52,716 nucleotides of DNA from Planctomycetota bacterium (GCA_020847695.1 JADLBP010000082.1:1-52716); one strand, 5' to 3'. Counted from the first letter of the stretch, positions 33,055 through 42,132 are shown. Program-made: numbers and translations. Notes: generated by a model not told the origin, from the letters alone.

Positions 33055-34674
33055 CTATTCCTCGTGGGTCGCGGTGTTCGGGTGGCGATTGCTCGTGCCG
33101 GAGGTGATCCCGCGCAGCGCGAGCACCAGCTCGTCCGGGCGATCCGAGGCGCCGAGCGCGTCCTTGAGGGCGACGAGTTTCGACTGCACGAGCCGCCGCA
33201 GCGACTGGTTGAACGAAATCAGGCCCGGCGAGCCTCCCTGGTCGATCGTCCGCGCGATCTCGCCGGTCTCGCCCTTCTCCAGGAGCTCGCGGATCCGGGG
33301 CGTCGTGGTCATCAGCTCGAACGCCGGCACCATGCCCTTGCCCTCGGCGCGCGGCAGCAGGCGCTGCGAGAGCACCGCGGAGAGGTTGTCGCCGAGCCGC
33401 GTGCGGATCTGCTTGTGCTGCTCCGACGGGTAGAACGCCAGGATGCGGTCGAGCGTCTGCGCCGCGTTGACCGTGTGCATCGTCGACATCACCAAGTGGC
33501 CGGTCTCCGCAGCGTCGAGTGCCGCGGTGACGGTCTCCTGGTCGCGCATCTCGCCGATCAGGATCACGTCGGGGCTCTGGCGTAGCGCGTGGCGCAACCC
33601 TTGGTGGAAGGTCGAGCAGTCGATCCCGATCTCGCGTTGGCTGATCACGCAGCGCTTCTCGGTGAAGAGCATCTCGATCGGATCCTCCAGCGTCACGATG
33701 TGACGTTCGGCGCTGGTGTTCATGTATTGGATCATCGCCGCGAGCGTCGTCGACTTGCCCGAGCCCGCGATGCCGGTGACCAGCATCAGGCCGCGCTTGC
33801 GCAGCGCGAGGCGCTCGAGCTCCGCGGTCGGCAGCTCCAGCGAATCGAGCGCGGGGGCCTGATCCGAGACGCGGCGCAGCACGATCGCGGGCTCGCCCAT
33901 CTGCTTGTACGCGTTCATCCGGAAGCGACCGAGCCCGTCGAGCTGCAGCGCCGCGTCGACCGAGCCGTGCTCGCGCCACGCGGTCATGCGATCGCGACCG
34001 ACGACGCCTTCGAGAACTTCCATCAACGCGCCGGGACCGGGCACGCGACCGGGCAGGAAGCCGATCCGGCCGTCGACGCGCGTCGACGGACGGCCGCCGG
34101 CGCGCAGGATCAGGTCGCTCGCTCCGAGCTTGACCATCACCGCGAGCCACGCCTCGATCTGGTGGCGCGGCGAGATGTTGGTCTGCGCGAGTCGGCGCTC
34201 CAGCGCTCCGCGATCGAGCTCGTTCATCGGCGACTCGACCGGGACGTCGGCACGTGCGGGTTCGACCGGCGGTTCGACGCCCGGCCGAGCCGGCTCGGCA
34301 GCGGCGGGCGGCGGGGCGGACGCGGCGGCGGAGGCGGGCGCGCTCGGAGGCGGAGGCGTCGCGGGCGCGGAGGGCACCGGGGGCAGCGGCGCGTACGAGT
34401 GCGGCGTCGCGGGCCGCGCGGCAGCGGGGCGCGGCGGAGGCGGCGGCTTGGCGGGCATCGGCGGCGTCGCCGACGTGGGCGGCGGCGGCGCGGGCGGCCG
34501 CGCGGGCTCCGCCGTCGGAGCGGCGTGCAGCGGGATCTTGTTCGGCAGCGGCGGCTGGTCCTCGCGCTTCACGCGACCGGAATTGGCGAGGAGGTCTTGC
34601 CAGGTCGTCTTGGGCGCCGACGACCGCGGCTGGGGCGCGTCGCCGTCGGAGGGACGTTGGTTGGGAGTCTGCAC
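33055..34674 (-). CDS. second PilT-family ATPase with a proline-rich N-terminal extension
   Basis: A 539-aa protein. Residues about 20-40 form a small segment TTWQDLLANSGRVKRE, followed by a Pro/Ala-rich stretch of about 110 residues and then a PilT core from about 175: LGASDLILRAGGRPSTRVDG, Walker A GIAGSGKSTT, Asp box TLEDPIEML, Walker B PDVILIGEMRDQET, His box MSTMHTVNA and a retraction-box equivalent TPRIRELLEKGE. It lacks the zinc cysteines of PilB. It may be a PilU-type accessory retraction motor or serve gliding/twitching control. The GTG at 34674 is the most upstream in-frame start that keeps the conserved N-terminal segment; no Shine-Dalgarno is evident. ATG before the core (MNELDRG) is an alternative that would remove the extension. 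Confidence 0.82.
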   Translation of the reverse strand: MQTPNQRPSDGDAPQPRSSAPKTTWQDLLANSGRVKREDQPPLPNKIPLHAAPTAEPARPPAPPPPTSATPPMPAKPPPPPRPAAARPATPHSYAPLPPVPSAPATPPPPSAPASAAASAPPPAAAEPARPGVEPPVEPARADVPVESPMNELDRGALERRLAQTNISPRHQIEAWLAVMVKLGASDLILRAGGRPSTRVDGRIGFLPGRVPGPGALMEVLEGVVGRDRMTAWREHGSVDAALQLDGLGRFRMNAYKQMGEPAIVLRRVSDQAPALDSLELPTAELERLALRKRGLMLVTGIAGSGKSTTLAAMIQYMNTSAERHIVTLEDPIEMLFTEKRCVISQREIGIDCSTFHQGLRHALRQSPDVILIGEMRDQETVTAALDAAETGHLVMSTMHTVNAAQTLDRILAFYPSEQHKQIRTRLGDNLSAVLSQRLLPRAEGKGMVPAFELMTTTPRIRELLEKGETGEIARTIDQGGSPGLISFNQSLRRLVQSKLVALKDALGASDRPDELVLALRGITSGTSNRHPNTATHEE

Positions 34675-34811
34675 GAAGTGTCGCGCGGGATCCGGCGCGA
34701 GGTTCGAGCATCGGCGCCCGCGGAGCACGGGCTTGAGCGATCCGCGCGCGCGGTCGGAAAGACTTTCGCGCGCTCCGCGGAGCTTCCGAGGCGCGGCCGC
34801 CTGCCTCGCGC

Positions 34812-35807
34812 TCAGGTCCGCGCCTGGCGCGCCAGGCCTTGCGCGGCGCGCAACAGCACGTCGAGGCCCTGACCGGTCGCCGACGAGAAGCGCAGCACCG
34901 GCAGGCCGAGCTCGCGCTCGAGCTTCGCCGCGCGCTGCTCGGCTTCCTCGCTCTCGCACTTCGACGCGGCGACCAGGCGCGGCTTCGCGTGCATCTCGGG
35001 CGAACGCTTCGCGAGCTCGGCGTCGACGACGCGGAACGCGTGCAACGGCTCGTCCTCGGCGAGCGGCGAGCAATCGACGAGCTGCAACAGCACGCGACAG
35101 CGCTCGACGTGCTTCAGGAAGCGGTGGCCGAGCCCGGCGCCTTCCGACGCGCCCTCGATCAGTCCCGGCAGGTCCGCGATCACCAGCGTGTCGTAGTCGC
35201 CGATCGTCGCGATGCCGACCTGCGGCACCAGCGTCGTGAACGGATAGTCGGCGATCTTCGGCGTCGCGGCGGTGACCTTCGAGAGGAACGTCGACTTGCC
35301 GGCGTTCGGCAGCCCGACCAGACCGACCTCCGCGAAGAGCTTGAGCTCGAGCCGCACGCGCAGCTTCTCGCCTTCCTCGCCGGTCTGCGCGAAGCGCGGC
35401 GTCTGGCGAACCGACGTCGCGAAATGCTGGTTTCCCTTGCCGCCGCGGCCGCCCTTCGCGACCACGAGCGTCAGCCCTTCGGTCGCGAGGTCGTAGAGCA
35501 GATTGTGGTGCTCCGCGTCGAAGACTTGCGTGCCGATCGGCACGTCGAGGATCAGGTCCTCGCCGGACTTGCCCGACTTGTTGCTCGGGCCACCGGGGCG
35601 GCCGTTGTCCGCGACGTAGTGCTTGCGGCGGCCGAGCTTCAAGAGCGAGTTCTCCTGTGCGCTCGCGCGCAGGATCACGCTGCCGCCGAGGCCGCCGTCA
35701 CCGCCGTCGGGACCGCCCTTGGGCATCGACTTCTCGCGGCGGAACGAAACTAGGCCGTCGCCGCCGCGTCCCGCGCGGACGTCGATGCGTATCTCGTCGC
35801 GGAACAA
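34812..35807 (-). CDS. obg: Obg/CgtA ribosome-assembly GTPase
   Basis: A 331-aa GTPase that binds the 50S subunit late in assembly. The glycine-rich Obg domain (1-160) is clear: RAGRGGDGLVSFRREK, GGPDGGDGGLGGSV, VAKGGRGGKGNQHF. The G domain has GLPNAGKST (165-173), G2 DYPFTT and G3 DLPG. The G4 position reads SKCE (282-285) where Obg normally has NKxD. It ends soon after the G domain and has no C-terminal OCT domain. TTG at 35807 begins the classic MFRDEI-like N-terminus and no other start fits. It follows rplU-rpmA as in most bacteria. Confidence 0.94.
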   Translation of the reverse strand: MFRDEIRIDVRAGRGGDGLVSFRREKSMPKGGPDGGDGGLGGSVILRASAQENSLLKLGRRKHYVADNGRPGGPSNKSGKSGEDLILDVPIGTQVFDAEHHNLLYDLATEGLTLVVAKGGRGGKGNQHFATSVRQTPRFAQTGEEGEKLRVRLELKLFAEVGLVGLPNAGKSTFLSKVTAATPKIADYPFTTLVPQVGIATIGDYDTLVIADLPGLIEGASEGAGLGHRFLKHVERCRVLLQLVDCSPLAEDEPLHAFRVVDAELAKRSPEMHAKPRLVAASKCESEEAEQRAAKLERELGLPVLRFSSATGQGLDVLLRAAQGLARQART

Positions 35808-35862
35808 AGGTCAGGTCTCGGCTGGAGCGCGCGCAAACCTGCGCGAGCGCGGGCGAAGGGGC

Positions 35863-36111
35863 TTAGTTCGAGGCGGGCACGACGGTGATCCGCCGGCGCG
35901 ACTGGAACTGCACCACGCCGTCGGTCATCGCGAACAGCGTGAAGTCGCTCCCGCGGCCGACGTTGCGACCCGCGTGGAAGACCGTGCCGCATTGGCGGAC
36001 CAGGATCTCGCCCGCGCGGACCGTTTGACCACCGTAGCGCTTGACGCCACGGAACTGCGGATTGGAGTCGCGGCCGTTCCGGGTGGAACCCGCACCTTTT
36101 TTGTGTGCCAT
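35863..36111 (-). CDS. rpmA: 50S ribosomal protein L27
   Basis: An 82-aa protein with the L27 features: N-terminal [19 protein letters not shown], then LGVKxYGGQxV-like [19 protein letters not shown] and GxNVGxGxDFTLFA ([14 protein letters not shown]). L27 reaches toward the peptidyl-transferase centre. No cleavable N-terminal extension of the Firmicutes type is present. Located 12 bp after rplU and 55 bp before obg in the usual order. Confidence 0.97.
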   Translation of the reverse strand: MAHKKGAGSTRNGRDSNPQFRGVKRYGGQTVRAGEILVRQCGTVFHAGRNVGRGSDFTLFAMTDGVVQFQSRRRITVVPASN

Positions 36112-36123
36112 GTCTGTGGGCTC

Positions 36124-36438
36124 CTAGCCGACGATCTCGGCGATCTTGACCTGGGTGTAGCGCTCGCGGTGGCCGCGCTTGCGGCGCACGTTCTTGCGGC
36201 GCTTGAATCGGAAGGCGATCACCTTCTCGCCCTTCTCTTCGCCGAGGACTTCTCCGGTGACGGAGGCGCCCGAGACGAAGGGCTTGCCGAGCTTGATGGA
36301 GCCCTCGTGGCTGACGAGGAGGACCTGGTCGAAGGTCACCTTGTCACCGACCTTCTTGTCGGCCTGGAGATCGCACAGGATCACATCGCCCGAGCGGACG
36401 GTGTGCTGGCGGCTGCGGTCGCTGATGACGGCGTACAC
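36124..36438 (-). CDS. rplU: 50S ribosomal protein L21
   Basis: A 104-aa protein from GTG at 36438: YAVISDRSRQHTVRSGD at the N-terminus, then KVGDKVTFDQVLLV and the C-terminal block FRFKRRKNVRRKRGHRERYTQVKI, all typical of L21. The GTG start gives the standard family length and the usual MYAVI-type N-terminus. The frame stays open to a TTG at 36501, which would add 21 residues without similarity to L21; neither site has a clear Shine-Dalgarno. First gene of rplU-rpmA-obg. Confidence 0.93.
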   Translation of the reverse strand: MYAVISDRSRQHTVRSGDVILCDLQADKKVGDKVTFDQVLLVSHEGSIKLGKPFVSGASVTGEVLGEEKGEKVIAFRFKRRKNVRRKRGHRERYTQVKIAEIVG

Positions 36439-36609
36439 GGCTTGATCGGATGGGTCGGGGACGGTCGCCTCGCGCGGCGCGAGGCACAGGTTCGGGGACA
36501 AAGGGCGAAGAGTCTAGCGGCCGGAGCGCGGCCCCGGGAAGTGTGCGCCGCCCAAACGCTCGCGCACCGCTCTCGTTGAATGGAACTCGTTTCGGGACAA
36601 GGCCTTGTG

Positions 36610-39600
36610 CTATCGCTTGCGGCGCCCGCCGGGCCGCACTTCGCGGCCGTCGGCGCGCAAGTAGCGCAGAACACTGTCCTCGACCTGGTCGGGAACGGCG
36701 CACAACGCGATTTCGCGAGCGTGCTGCGTCTCGAGTTGCTTGAGCTTGTCGCTCGCGAGGCGCTTCAGGTGCTCGACCACTTCGGGCTGCGTGCGCACCT
36801 CGACCTTGGTGAAGCCCTTGAGCGCGAGCGCCGCGCCGAGGCGCCGCAGGATCGCTTGAGCGCGCGATTCGGCGGTGCGCAAGCGTCCGGAGCCGCGGCA
36901 ACGCGGGCAGTTGGCGAAGATCATCTTCACCAGGCCCGGGCCGAGGCGTTGACGCGTCAGCTCGAGCAACCCGAACTGCGAGATGCGGCCATGCTTCGAG
37001 CGCGCGCGATCGGTCTCCATCGCGTCGCGGAACGCGTTCTCGACCTGACGGCGGCTCGAAGCGCGCTGCATGTCGATGAAGTCGATCACGATGATGCCGC
37101 CGAGGTCGCGCAGTCGGATCTGACGCGCGATCTCGGGTACCGCGTCGAGGTTCGTCTTGAGCGCGATGTCCTCGAAGTCGAAGCCGTCGCTGCGCGTCTT
37201 GCCGGAGTTGACGTCGATCGCGACCAACGCTTCCGCTTGGTCGAACACGATCGAGCCGCCGGACGGCAGGTCGATCCGACGCGCGAACAAGCGCTCGAAC
37301 TCCTGCTCGATGTTGTGCGCGTGGAAGAGCGGCTTGGAGCCCTCGTGGAGCTTCAGCCGGTCGACGTTCTCCGGCATCAGCTTCTCGGTGAACTCTCGGA
37401 CGCGCTCGTGGACCTTCGCGTCGTCGACGATCACCGCTTCGGTCGCTGGAGTGAACAGGTCGCGGATCGTCCGGATCGCGACGTCCGATTCCTCGTACAG
37501 CGGCGCGGGGCCGCGGCCGAGCATCAAGCGCTTGCCGAACGTCTCCCAGAGGAGCATCAGGTAGTCGAGGTCGCGCTTCAGGTCGGACTTGGTCGCGTTG
37601 GTCCCCGCGGTACGCACGATCACGCCCATGCCGGGCGGGATCTCCATCTGCGCGAGGATGCGCTTCAGGCGCCGGCGTTCGCGCTCGTCCTCGATCTTGC
37701 GGCTGACGCCGGTGCGCGACATCGAAGGCATCAGCACCAGGTAGCGGCCGGGGATCGAGATGTACGTCGTCAGCGTCGGCCCCTTGTCGCCGATCGCGTC
37801 CTTGGTGACCTGCACGACCACCGTGTCGCCCTTCTTGAGCAAGTCGGTGATCGGCAAGCGAGGCCGCGCGCGCATGCGCTTGTGGCCCCCACCGCCGCGG
37901 CGCGATTCGCGCGCGGGCTTCGGGGCACGGACGGCCGCGGGAGCCTCGACCGGCTCGTCGACCGCGCCTTCGGCCGAGTCGTCGGCGGCTTCGTCGTGAT
38001 CGTGGCCGTGCTCGTGTTCGTGCGCGCCCTCGTCCGCCGCGTGCTCGCCGTGCGGATGGTCCGCGGCGTGCTCGTCGTCGCCGATCTCGGCGCCGATGTG
38101 CGACTGGCCGGAGCCACCTTCCCACTCGTCGGGATCGACCTTGGTGGTCAGGAGCTTGTCGAGGCTCCAATCGGGATCTCCGTAGACGGAGAGCACGTCC
38201 GACGTGTGCAAGAAGCCGTTGCGGCCTTCGCCGAAGTCGACGAACGCGGCGCCGATCGCGGGCTCGAGGTTGACGACCTTGCCGCGGTAGATGTCGTTGA
38301 CGTAGCTCTTGTGGCGCCGCACCGTCATCTGGAAGTCGACGAGCTGGTGGTTCTCGACCACCGCCACGCGCACTTCCTCCGCGTCGGACGCGTTGACCAA
38401 GATCACGTTCTTGTTCTGCGGCGTCGACACGCGCTCGGGCTCGTCGGCCTCCTCGCGGTCCGGTTCACGTTCACGCTCGCGGTCGCGGTCGCGGTCGCGT
38501 CCTCGGCCGCGCTCGCGGCCCCGGTCGCCGCGGCGGGAGCGTTCGCCGCGCCCGCGCTTCGGTTCGACGGGAGCGAGCAGATGGGCGTCGTCGGGCAGCT
38601 CGGGGAGCTCGTCCGCGACCGCCGGCGCTTGGAACTCGTCGTCCTCGCCGGGGATGATCTCGACGCCGACCGGTCCACCCGCGTCGGCGCGCTTGCGCTT
38701 GCCGCCGCGGCGGCCGCGACGACGGCGGCGACGGTCGCGACCTTCGCCTTCGTCGCCCGCGCGCGCGGAAACCGCGCCGCTGGACTCCGCGGGCGCGCCC
38801 GACTCGTCGTCGGTGTCTTCACCGCGAACGGCCGCGCCGTCGTCGGATTCCATGTCGCGCGCCGCGGCGTCGTCGGGGCGCACGCGCGGCGCCGGCGGAG
38901 CCGACGGATCGCGCAGGGCCTCGGGCTCACCGCCCTCACCGTCGCGACCACGGCCGCGGCGGCGGCGACGTCGGCGACGGCGGCTGCCGTCGCGCGCCAG
39001 CGAATCGGGCGCGAGGTTCGGATCGAGCGGGAACAACCCGCTGTCCGCGGCGGGCTCGCTCGAGTCCGCGTCGTTCGCCGACTCCGCGAGGTCGACCGGC
39101 GGCGCGAACTCGTCGTCGTCGTCCGGGAACGGCGGCGTCACCGCGCGTGAGGGCGCGGTCGAGCGCTCGTCGAGCGAACCCGATTCGTCCTCGCTGCCGG
39201 CGAGGTCCGCACGAGCCTCGCTGGAACGACCGCCGCGTCCGCGGCGGCGACGACGGCGGCGGCGCGTGCCGTCGGCTGGGCCGGAGCTCGCGCTGGCGGC
39301 GTCCGGCGGCGGGAGATCGTCCTCGGCGAGCGGCGGCTCGACCGGGGCGGCGTCGGCGTCCGCGAACCCGGCGGGCTCGGCGCGCTCGCGCGAGAGCGGC
39401 GCGTCCGAGGGCTCCGAGGGCCCGCCCTCGGCGTCCGCGGACTCGCTCTGGGTCTCGGCGCCAGCGCTTTCGCCGCGGCGACCGCGACCGCGGCGTCCAC
39501 GGCGCCGACGGCGACGGCGCTCGCCGCCTTCGGCGGAAGCGTCGGAGCCGGCCTCGGAACCGGAGTCGGCGGTCGGCGGCGTGGCGCCGAACTCGGCGTC

Positions 39601-39789
39601 ACCGTGAGCCGCGGACTCGGAGGTCGCGCGCTCGGGCTCGTCGCCGGAACGGGCGCCCGAGAAGGCACGCGCGGAGGAGTCGGAAGGTTGGGAGGAGAAC
39701 GGAAGGCCGCGATCGTTCGCGGCGCGGAAGCCGGCAGCGGCTTCGAAATTCGAGCCCGCGTCGGGGCCCGTGGGGAACTGGTCCACCAT
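36610..39789 (-). CDS. rne: RNase E/G with arginine-rich N-terminal extension and a histidine-rich insert
   Basis: A 1059-aa endoribonuclease of the Rne/Rng family. Residues about 460-530 and 648-700 form the S1/first part of the catalytic core (VNDIYRGKVVNLEPAIGAAFVDFG; GRNGFLHTSDVL), followed by the RNase H-like and DNase I-like parts. Catalytic Asp859 (AIDVNSGK) and Asp903 (IDFIDM) and the zinc-link C961-x2-C964 are present. Two features are odd. Residues 1-455 are a low-complexity extension with five arginine clusters (near 91-106, 176-188, 270-282, 351-368, 411-442) alternating with acidic segments. The S1 domain is interrupted at about 541-645 by an acidic, histidine-rich insert with nine His between 574 and 598. 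The first could bind RNA or drive condensates; the second could bind metal. The ATG at 39789 starts the extension. Confidence 0.92.
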   Translation of the reverse strand: MVDQFPTGPDAGSNFEAAAGFRAANDRGLPFSSQPSDSSARAFSGARSGDEPERATSESAAHGDAEFGATPPTADSGSEAGSDASAEGGERRRRRRRGRRGRGRRGESAGAETQSESADAEGGPSEPSDAPLSRERAEPAGFADADAAPVEPPLAEDDLPPPDAASASSGPADGTRRRRRRRRGRGGRSSEARADLAGSEDESGSLDERSTAPSRAVTPPFPDDDDEFAPPVDLAESANDADSSEPAADSGLFPLDPNLAPDSLARDGSRRRRRRRRRGRGRDGEGGEPEALRDPSAPPAPRVRPDDAAARDMESDDGAAVRGEDTDDESGAPAESSGAVSARAGDEGEGRDRRRRRRGRRGGKRKRADAGGPVGVEIIPGEDDEFQAPAVADELPELPDDAHLLAPVEPKRGRGERSRRGDRGRERGRGRDRDRDREREREPDREEADEPERVSTPQNKNVILVNASDAEEVRVAVVENHQLVDFQMTVRRHKSYVNDIYRGKVVNLEPAIGAAFVDFGEGRNGFLHTSDVLSVYGDPDWSLDKLLTTKVDPDEWEGGSGQSHIGAEIGDDEHAADHPHGEHAADEGAHEHEHGHDHDEAADDSAEGAVDEPVEAPAAVRAPKPARESRRGGGGHKRMRARPRLPITDLLKKGDTVVVQVTKDAIGDKGPTLTTYISIPGRYLVLMPSMSRTGVSRKIEDERERRRLKRILAQMEIPPGMGVIVRTAGTNATKSDLKRDLDYLMLLWETFGKRLMLGRGPAPLYEESDVAIRTIRDLFTPATEAVIVDDAKVHERVREFTEKLMPENVDRLKLHEGSKPLFHAHNIEQEFERLFARRIDLPSGGSIVFDQAEALVAIDVNSGKTRSDGFDFEDIALKTNLDAVPEIARQIRLRDLGGIIVIDFIDMQRASSRRQVENAFRDAMETDRARSKHGRISQFGLLELTRQRLGPGLVKMIFANCPRCRGSGRLRTAESRAQAILRRLGAALALKGFTKVEVRTQPEVVEHLKRLASDKLKQLETQHAREIALCAVPDQVEDSVLRYLRADGREVRPGGRRKR

Positions 39790-40326
39790 GATGGGAGTGA
39801 TCGGAGTTGTAGAGAGCACGCGGACGACGTCGCGGCGATCTGCTGGGCAGGAACGCGACGAGCATCCGGGGCGCACGGGCTCTGCGAGTCCACTCCGTGT
39901 TCCGCGCGCTCCAAGACGCGAACGTCCGAGGGGGCACGGGGTCCTGGGCCGCTGGCTCAGGGTTCAAGAAGCGGAGGCTCGCATCGCGCGAGGTTCGCGG
40001 GCCGAGCGTCGGAGAACCGACGCGGTGGCGCGCGGCGCGCGGTCGATGCGCCGGGGGAAGGGTGTTCGAATTGTGACTCGCCGCGGAGGACACGCCCCGA
40101 ACTCGGGGCACGACGGTTCCGGATGGCGAGATCCGGGTGCGGGGCTCGCACTCCCAGCGGGACGCGAGCACTCCGACCTGTCCGGCATGCTCCCTCATCG
40201 GGTCGGTCGAGTCGACAACGAAAGCGCATAAATCCCCGACCGAGCGGCTTTCCCCGAAGAGCACCGCCCCCGCGCCGGCCGTTCGGCCTGCGCGGGGGCG
40301 GTTAGGGGTGGCCCGTTCGGGTCAGG
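39790..40326. other. 540-bp intergenic region between pilQ and rne
   Basis: No gene is recognised. The end next to pilQ has a long terminator hairpin (40264-40301). The rest (about 470 bp) would include the rne promoter and leader; rne leaders are often long and used for autoregulation. I saw no clear -10/-35 pair in it. Confidence 0.55.
40264..40301 (-). terminator. long hairpin after pilQ
   Basis: A 17-bp stem with one mismatch and a GAAC loop, about 25 nt after the pilQ stop. It is followed by TGCTCTTC, a weak U-tract. Likely terminates the pilMNOQ transcript. Confidence 0.7.
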
Positions 40327-42132
40327 TCACTTGGCCTTCTGGGCGTCGATCGCGGCTTGGGTCGCGGGCGACACCATTGCCTTGATCTCGTCCTTCAGGC
40401 GCGTCTTGCGACGCAGGAGCTCGCGCTGGAGCACGGACTCGGCGTCGGCGCTCGTGTGCATGATCGTCGGCGTCAGGAACACGAGCAGCGAACGGCGCTG
40501 ACGGTCGGTCTTCTCGTACTTGAAGAGCTCGCCGAGCAACGGGATCGACGAGAAGCCCGGCACGCGCGACTCCGTCTTGGTGTCGGACTCGGTCGTCAGA
40601 CCACCGATCACCATCGTCTGGCCGCTCTGCACCATCATCGAGGTGACGATGGTCGAGCTGCGCGTGCGCGGCAACGCGATCGAGCCTTCGAGGCCCGACG
40701 CGCCGATCGTGAACACGTCGAAGCCGGCCGGAGCGAGCGCGGACGAGCCCGTGCCCGACAGCGACGTCTCCTTCGGGATGACGTCGAGCGTCAGCGTGTT
40801 CGTGCCCGGCACGACGTGCGGCACGATCAGCAGCTGGAAGCCGACCTCGACCGGCGAACCACCGGCTTCGGCGAGCGACAACTGCAGACCGCCGGCTTGG
40901 CCTTGCTCGGACTTCGCTTCGGCGTAGCGGATCGTCTCACCGACGAAGATCGTCGCCGGCGTGCCGTCGAGCACGTTGATCTTCGGAGCTTGGATGACCT
41001 CGCTCTTCGTGTCTTGTTGCAAGAGGCGCAGCGTCGCTTGCACGCCGGTGAAGTTCAGCTCGCCGAACACCGTCGCCGGCATCACGGTCGTGCTCGGGTT
41101 GAGCAGCGGATCCGCGAACGGGCCGATTCCGGAGTCGTTGGCGATGATCGAGTCTTCCCAGCCGCCGCTGCCGAGGTTGAACGGCAGCGTGATCGGGATC
41201 GCGCCGAGGCTCATCGTCGCGGTCGGGCCCGTGTCACCGTAGTCGACACCGAGATCGAGCAGCTTGTTGTTCTGCGTCGTGACGAACTTGACGTCGACGT
41301 AGACCTGAGCGGGCTCGACGTCGAGGCGCGCGACGATCGTCTCGATCTGGTTGTGAACCTGCGCGGTGTCACGGACGATGATCACGTTCTGCGACTCGAT
41401 GTAGTCCATCTGGCCGCCGGTCGAGAGCGCCTTCTGCAGCGCCTTCAACACGGTGAACGTCGCGGCCGCGTCCTGCTTGCCCTGCCCGCCCAATTGCTGG
41501 GTCGGGATCGGCCGCAAGAAGTCGGACTTGATGTTCGGCTGGTAGATGCTCTTCGGGCGCAGGTAGCGCAGCTGGTAGCTCTTCGTCTCCATCTGCGACT
41601 GCAGCGACTTCGGGTCGACCACGCGCAGGATGCCGCGGTTCTCCTCGACCACGACGTAGCCGCGCGTCTTGCACGTGACGTCGAGCGCGTCGCGCCACGG
41701 CACGCCGTTCAGCGACAGCGAGATCGTGCCTTCGACTTCCGGCGCGACCACGATGTTCGCCTTGGACACGAGCGCGATCATCGAGATCACCTCGCGGATG
41801 TCCTTCGGCGCGGTCGTGATCATCGTGAAACGCTCGGGCTTGGTCACCGCGAGGATGCCACCCTGGCGTTCCTCGACGATGCAGCCCGCCTTCTCGGCCG
41901 CGACTTCCAGGGCATCACGCCACGGAACGTCGGTGAGCTCGACGGACACCTTCTCGGCGCCGCCCTGGAACACGACGATGTTCGTGCCCGATTGCTCTCG
42001 GAGGTAGTTGACGAACTCCTCCAGATTGACGTCGACGACGCGCGGCGAAACGCGTGCGTCCTTGTTGCCTTGAGCGAGCGCGGCCGTGCCGAGGCACAGG
42101 ATCGCGAGCGCCGTCCAAACGAACTTCTTCAT
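40327..42132 (-). CDS. pilQ: type IV pilus secretin PilQ with duplicated N-terminal domain
   Basis: A 601-aa outer-membrane secretin. Sec signal peptide MKKFVWTALAILCLGTAALA. Two successive N0/STN-like domains follow at about 28-95 and 98-165; their matching parts are VELTDVPWRDALEVAAEKAGCIVEE and LSLNGVPWRDALDVTCKTRGYVVVEE. An N1-type domain (LRPKSI ... VIIVRDTAQVHNQIETIVARLD) leads to the secretin barrel with VQATLRLLQQ, APKINVLDG and the signature VPGFSSIPLLGELFK. PilQ makes the gate through which pili leave the cell. No AMIN (peptidoglycan-binding) domain is seen, unlike proteobacterial PilQ. The ATG follows TAGGAGTGG. Last gene of pilM-N-O-Q. Confidence 0.94.
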   Translation of the reverse strand: MKKFVWTALAILCLGTAALAQGNKDARVSPRVVDVNLEEFVNYLREQSGTNIVVFQGGAEKVSVELTDVPWRDALEVAAEKAGCIVEERQGGILAVTKPERFTMITTAPKDIREVISMIALVSKANIVVAPEVEGTISLSLNGVPWRDALDVTCKTRGYVVVEENRGILRVVDPKSLQSQMETKSYQLRYLRPKSIYQPNIKSDFLRPIPTQQLGGQGKQDAAATFTVLKALQKALSTGGQMDYIESQNVIIVRDTAQVHNQIETIVARLDVEPAQVYVDVKFVTTQNNKLLDLGVDYGDTGPTATMSLGAIPITLPFNLGSGGWEDSIIANDSGIGPFADPLLNPSTTVMPATVFGELNFTGVQATLRLLQQDTKSEVIQAPKINVLDGTPATIFVGETIRYAEAKSEQGQAGGLQLSLAEAGGSPVEVGFQLLIVPHVVPGTNTLTLDVIPKETSLSGTGSSALAPAGFDVFTIGASGLEGSIALPRTRSSTIVTSMMVQSGQTMVIGGLTTESDTKTESRVPGFSSIPLLGELFKYEKTDRQRRSLLVFLTPTIMHTSADAESVLQRELLRRKTRLKDEIKAMVSPATQAAIDAQKAK

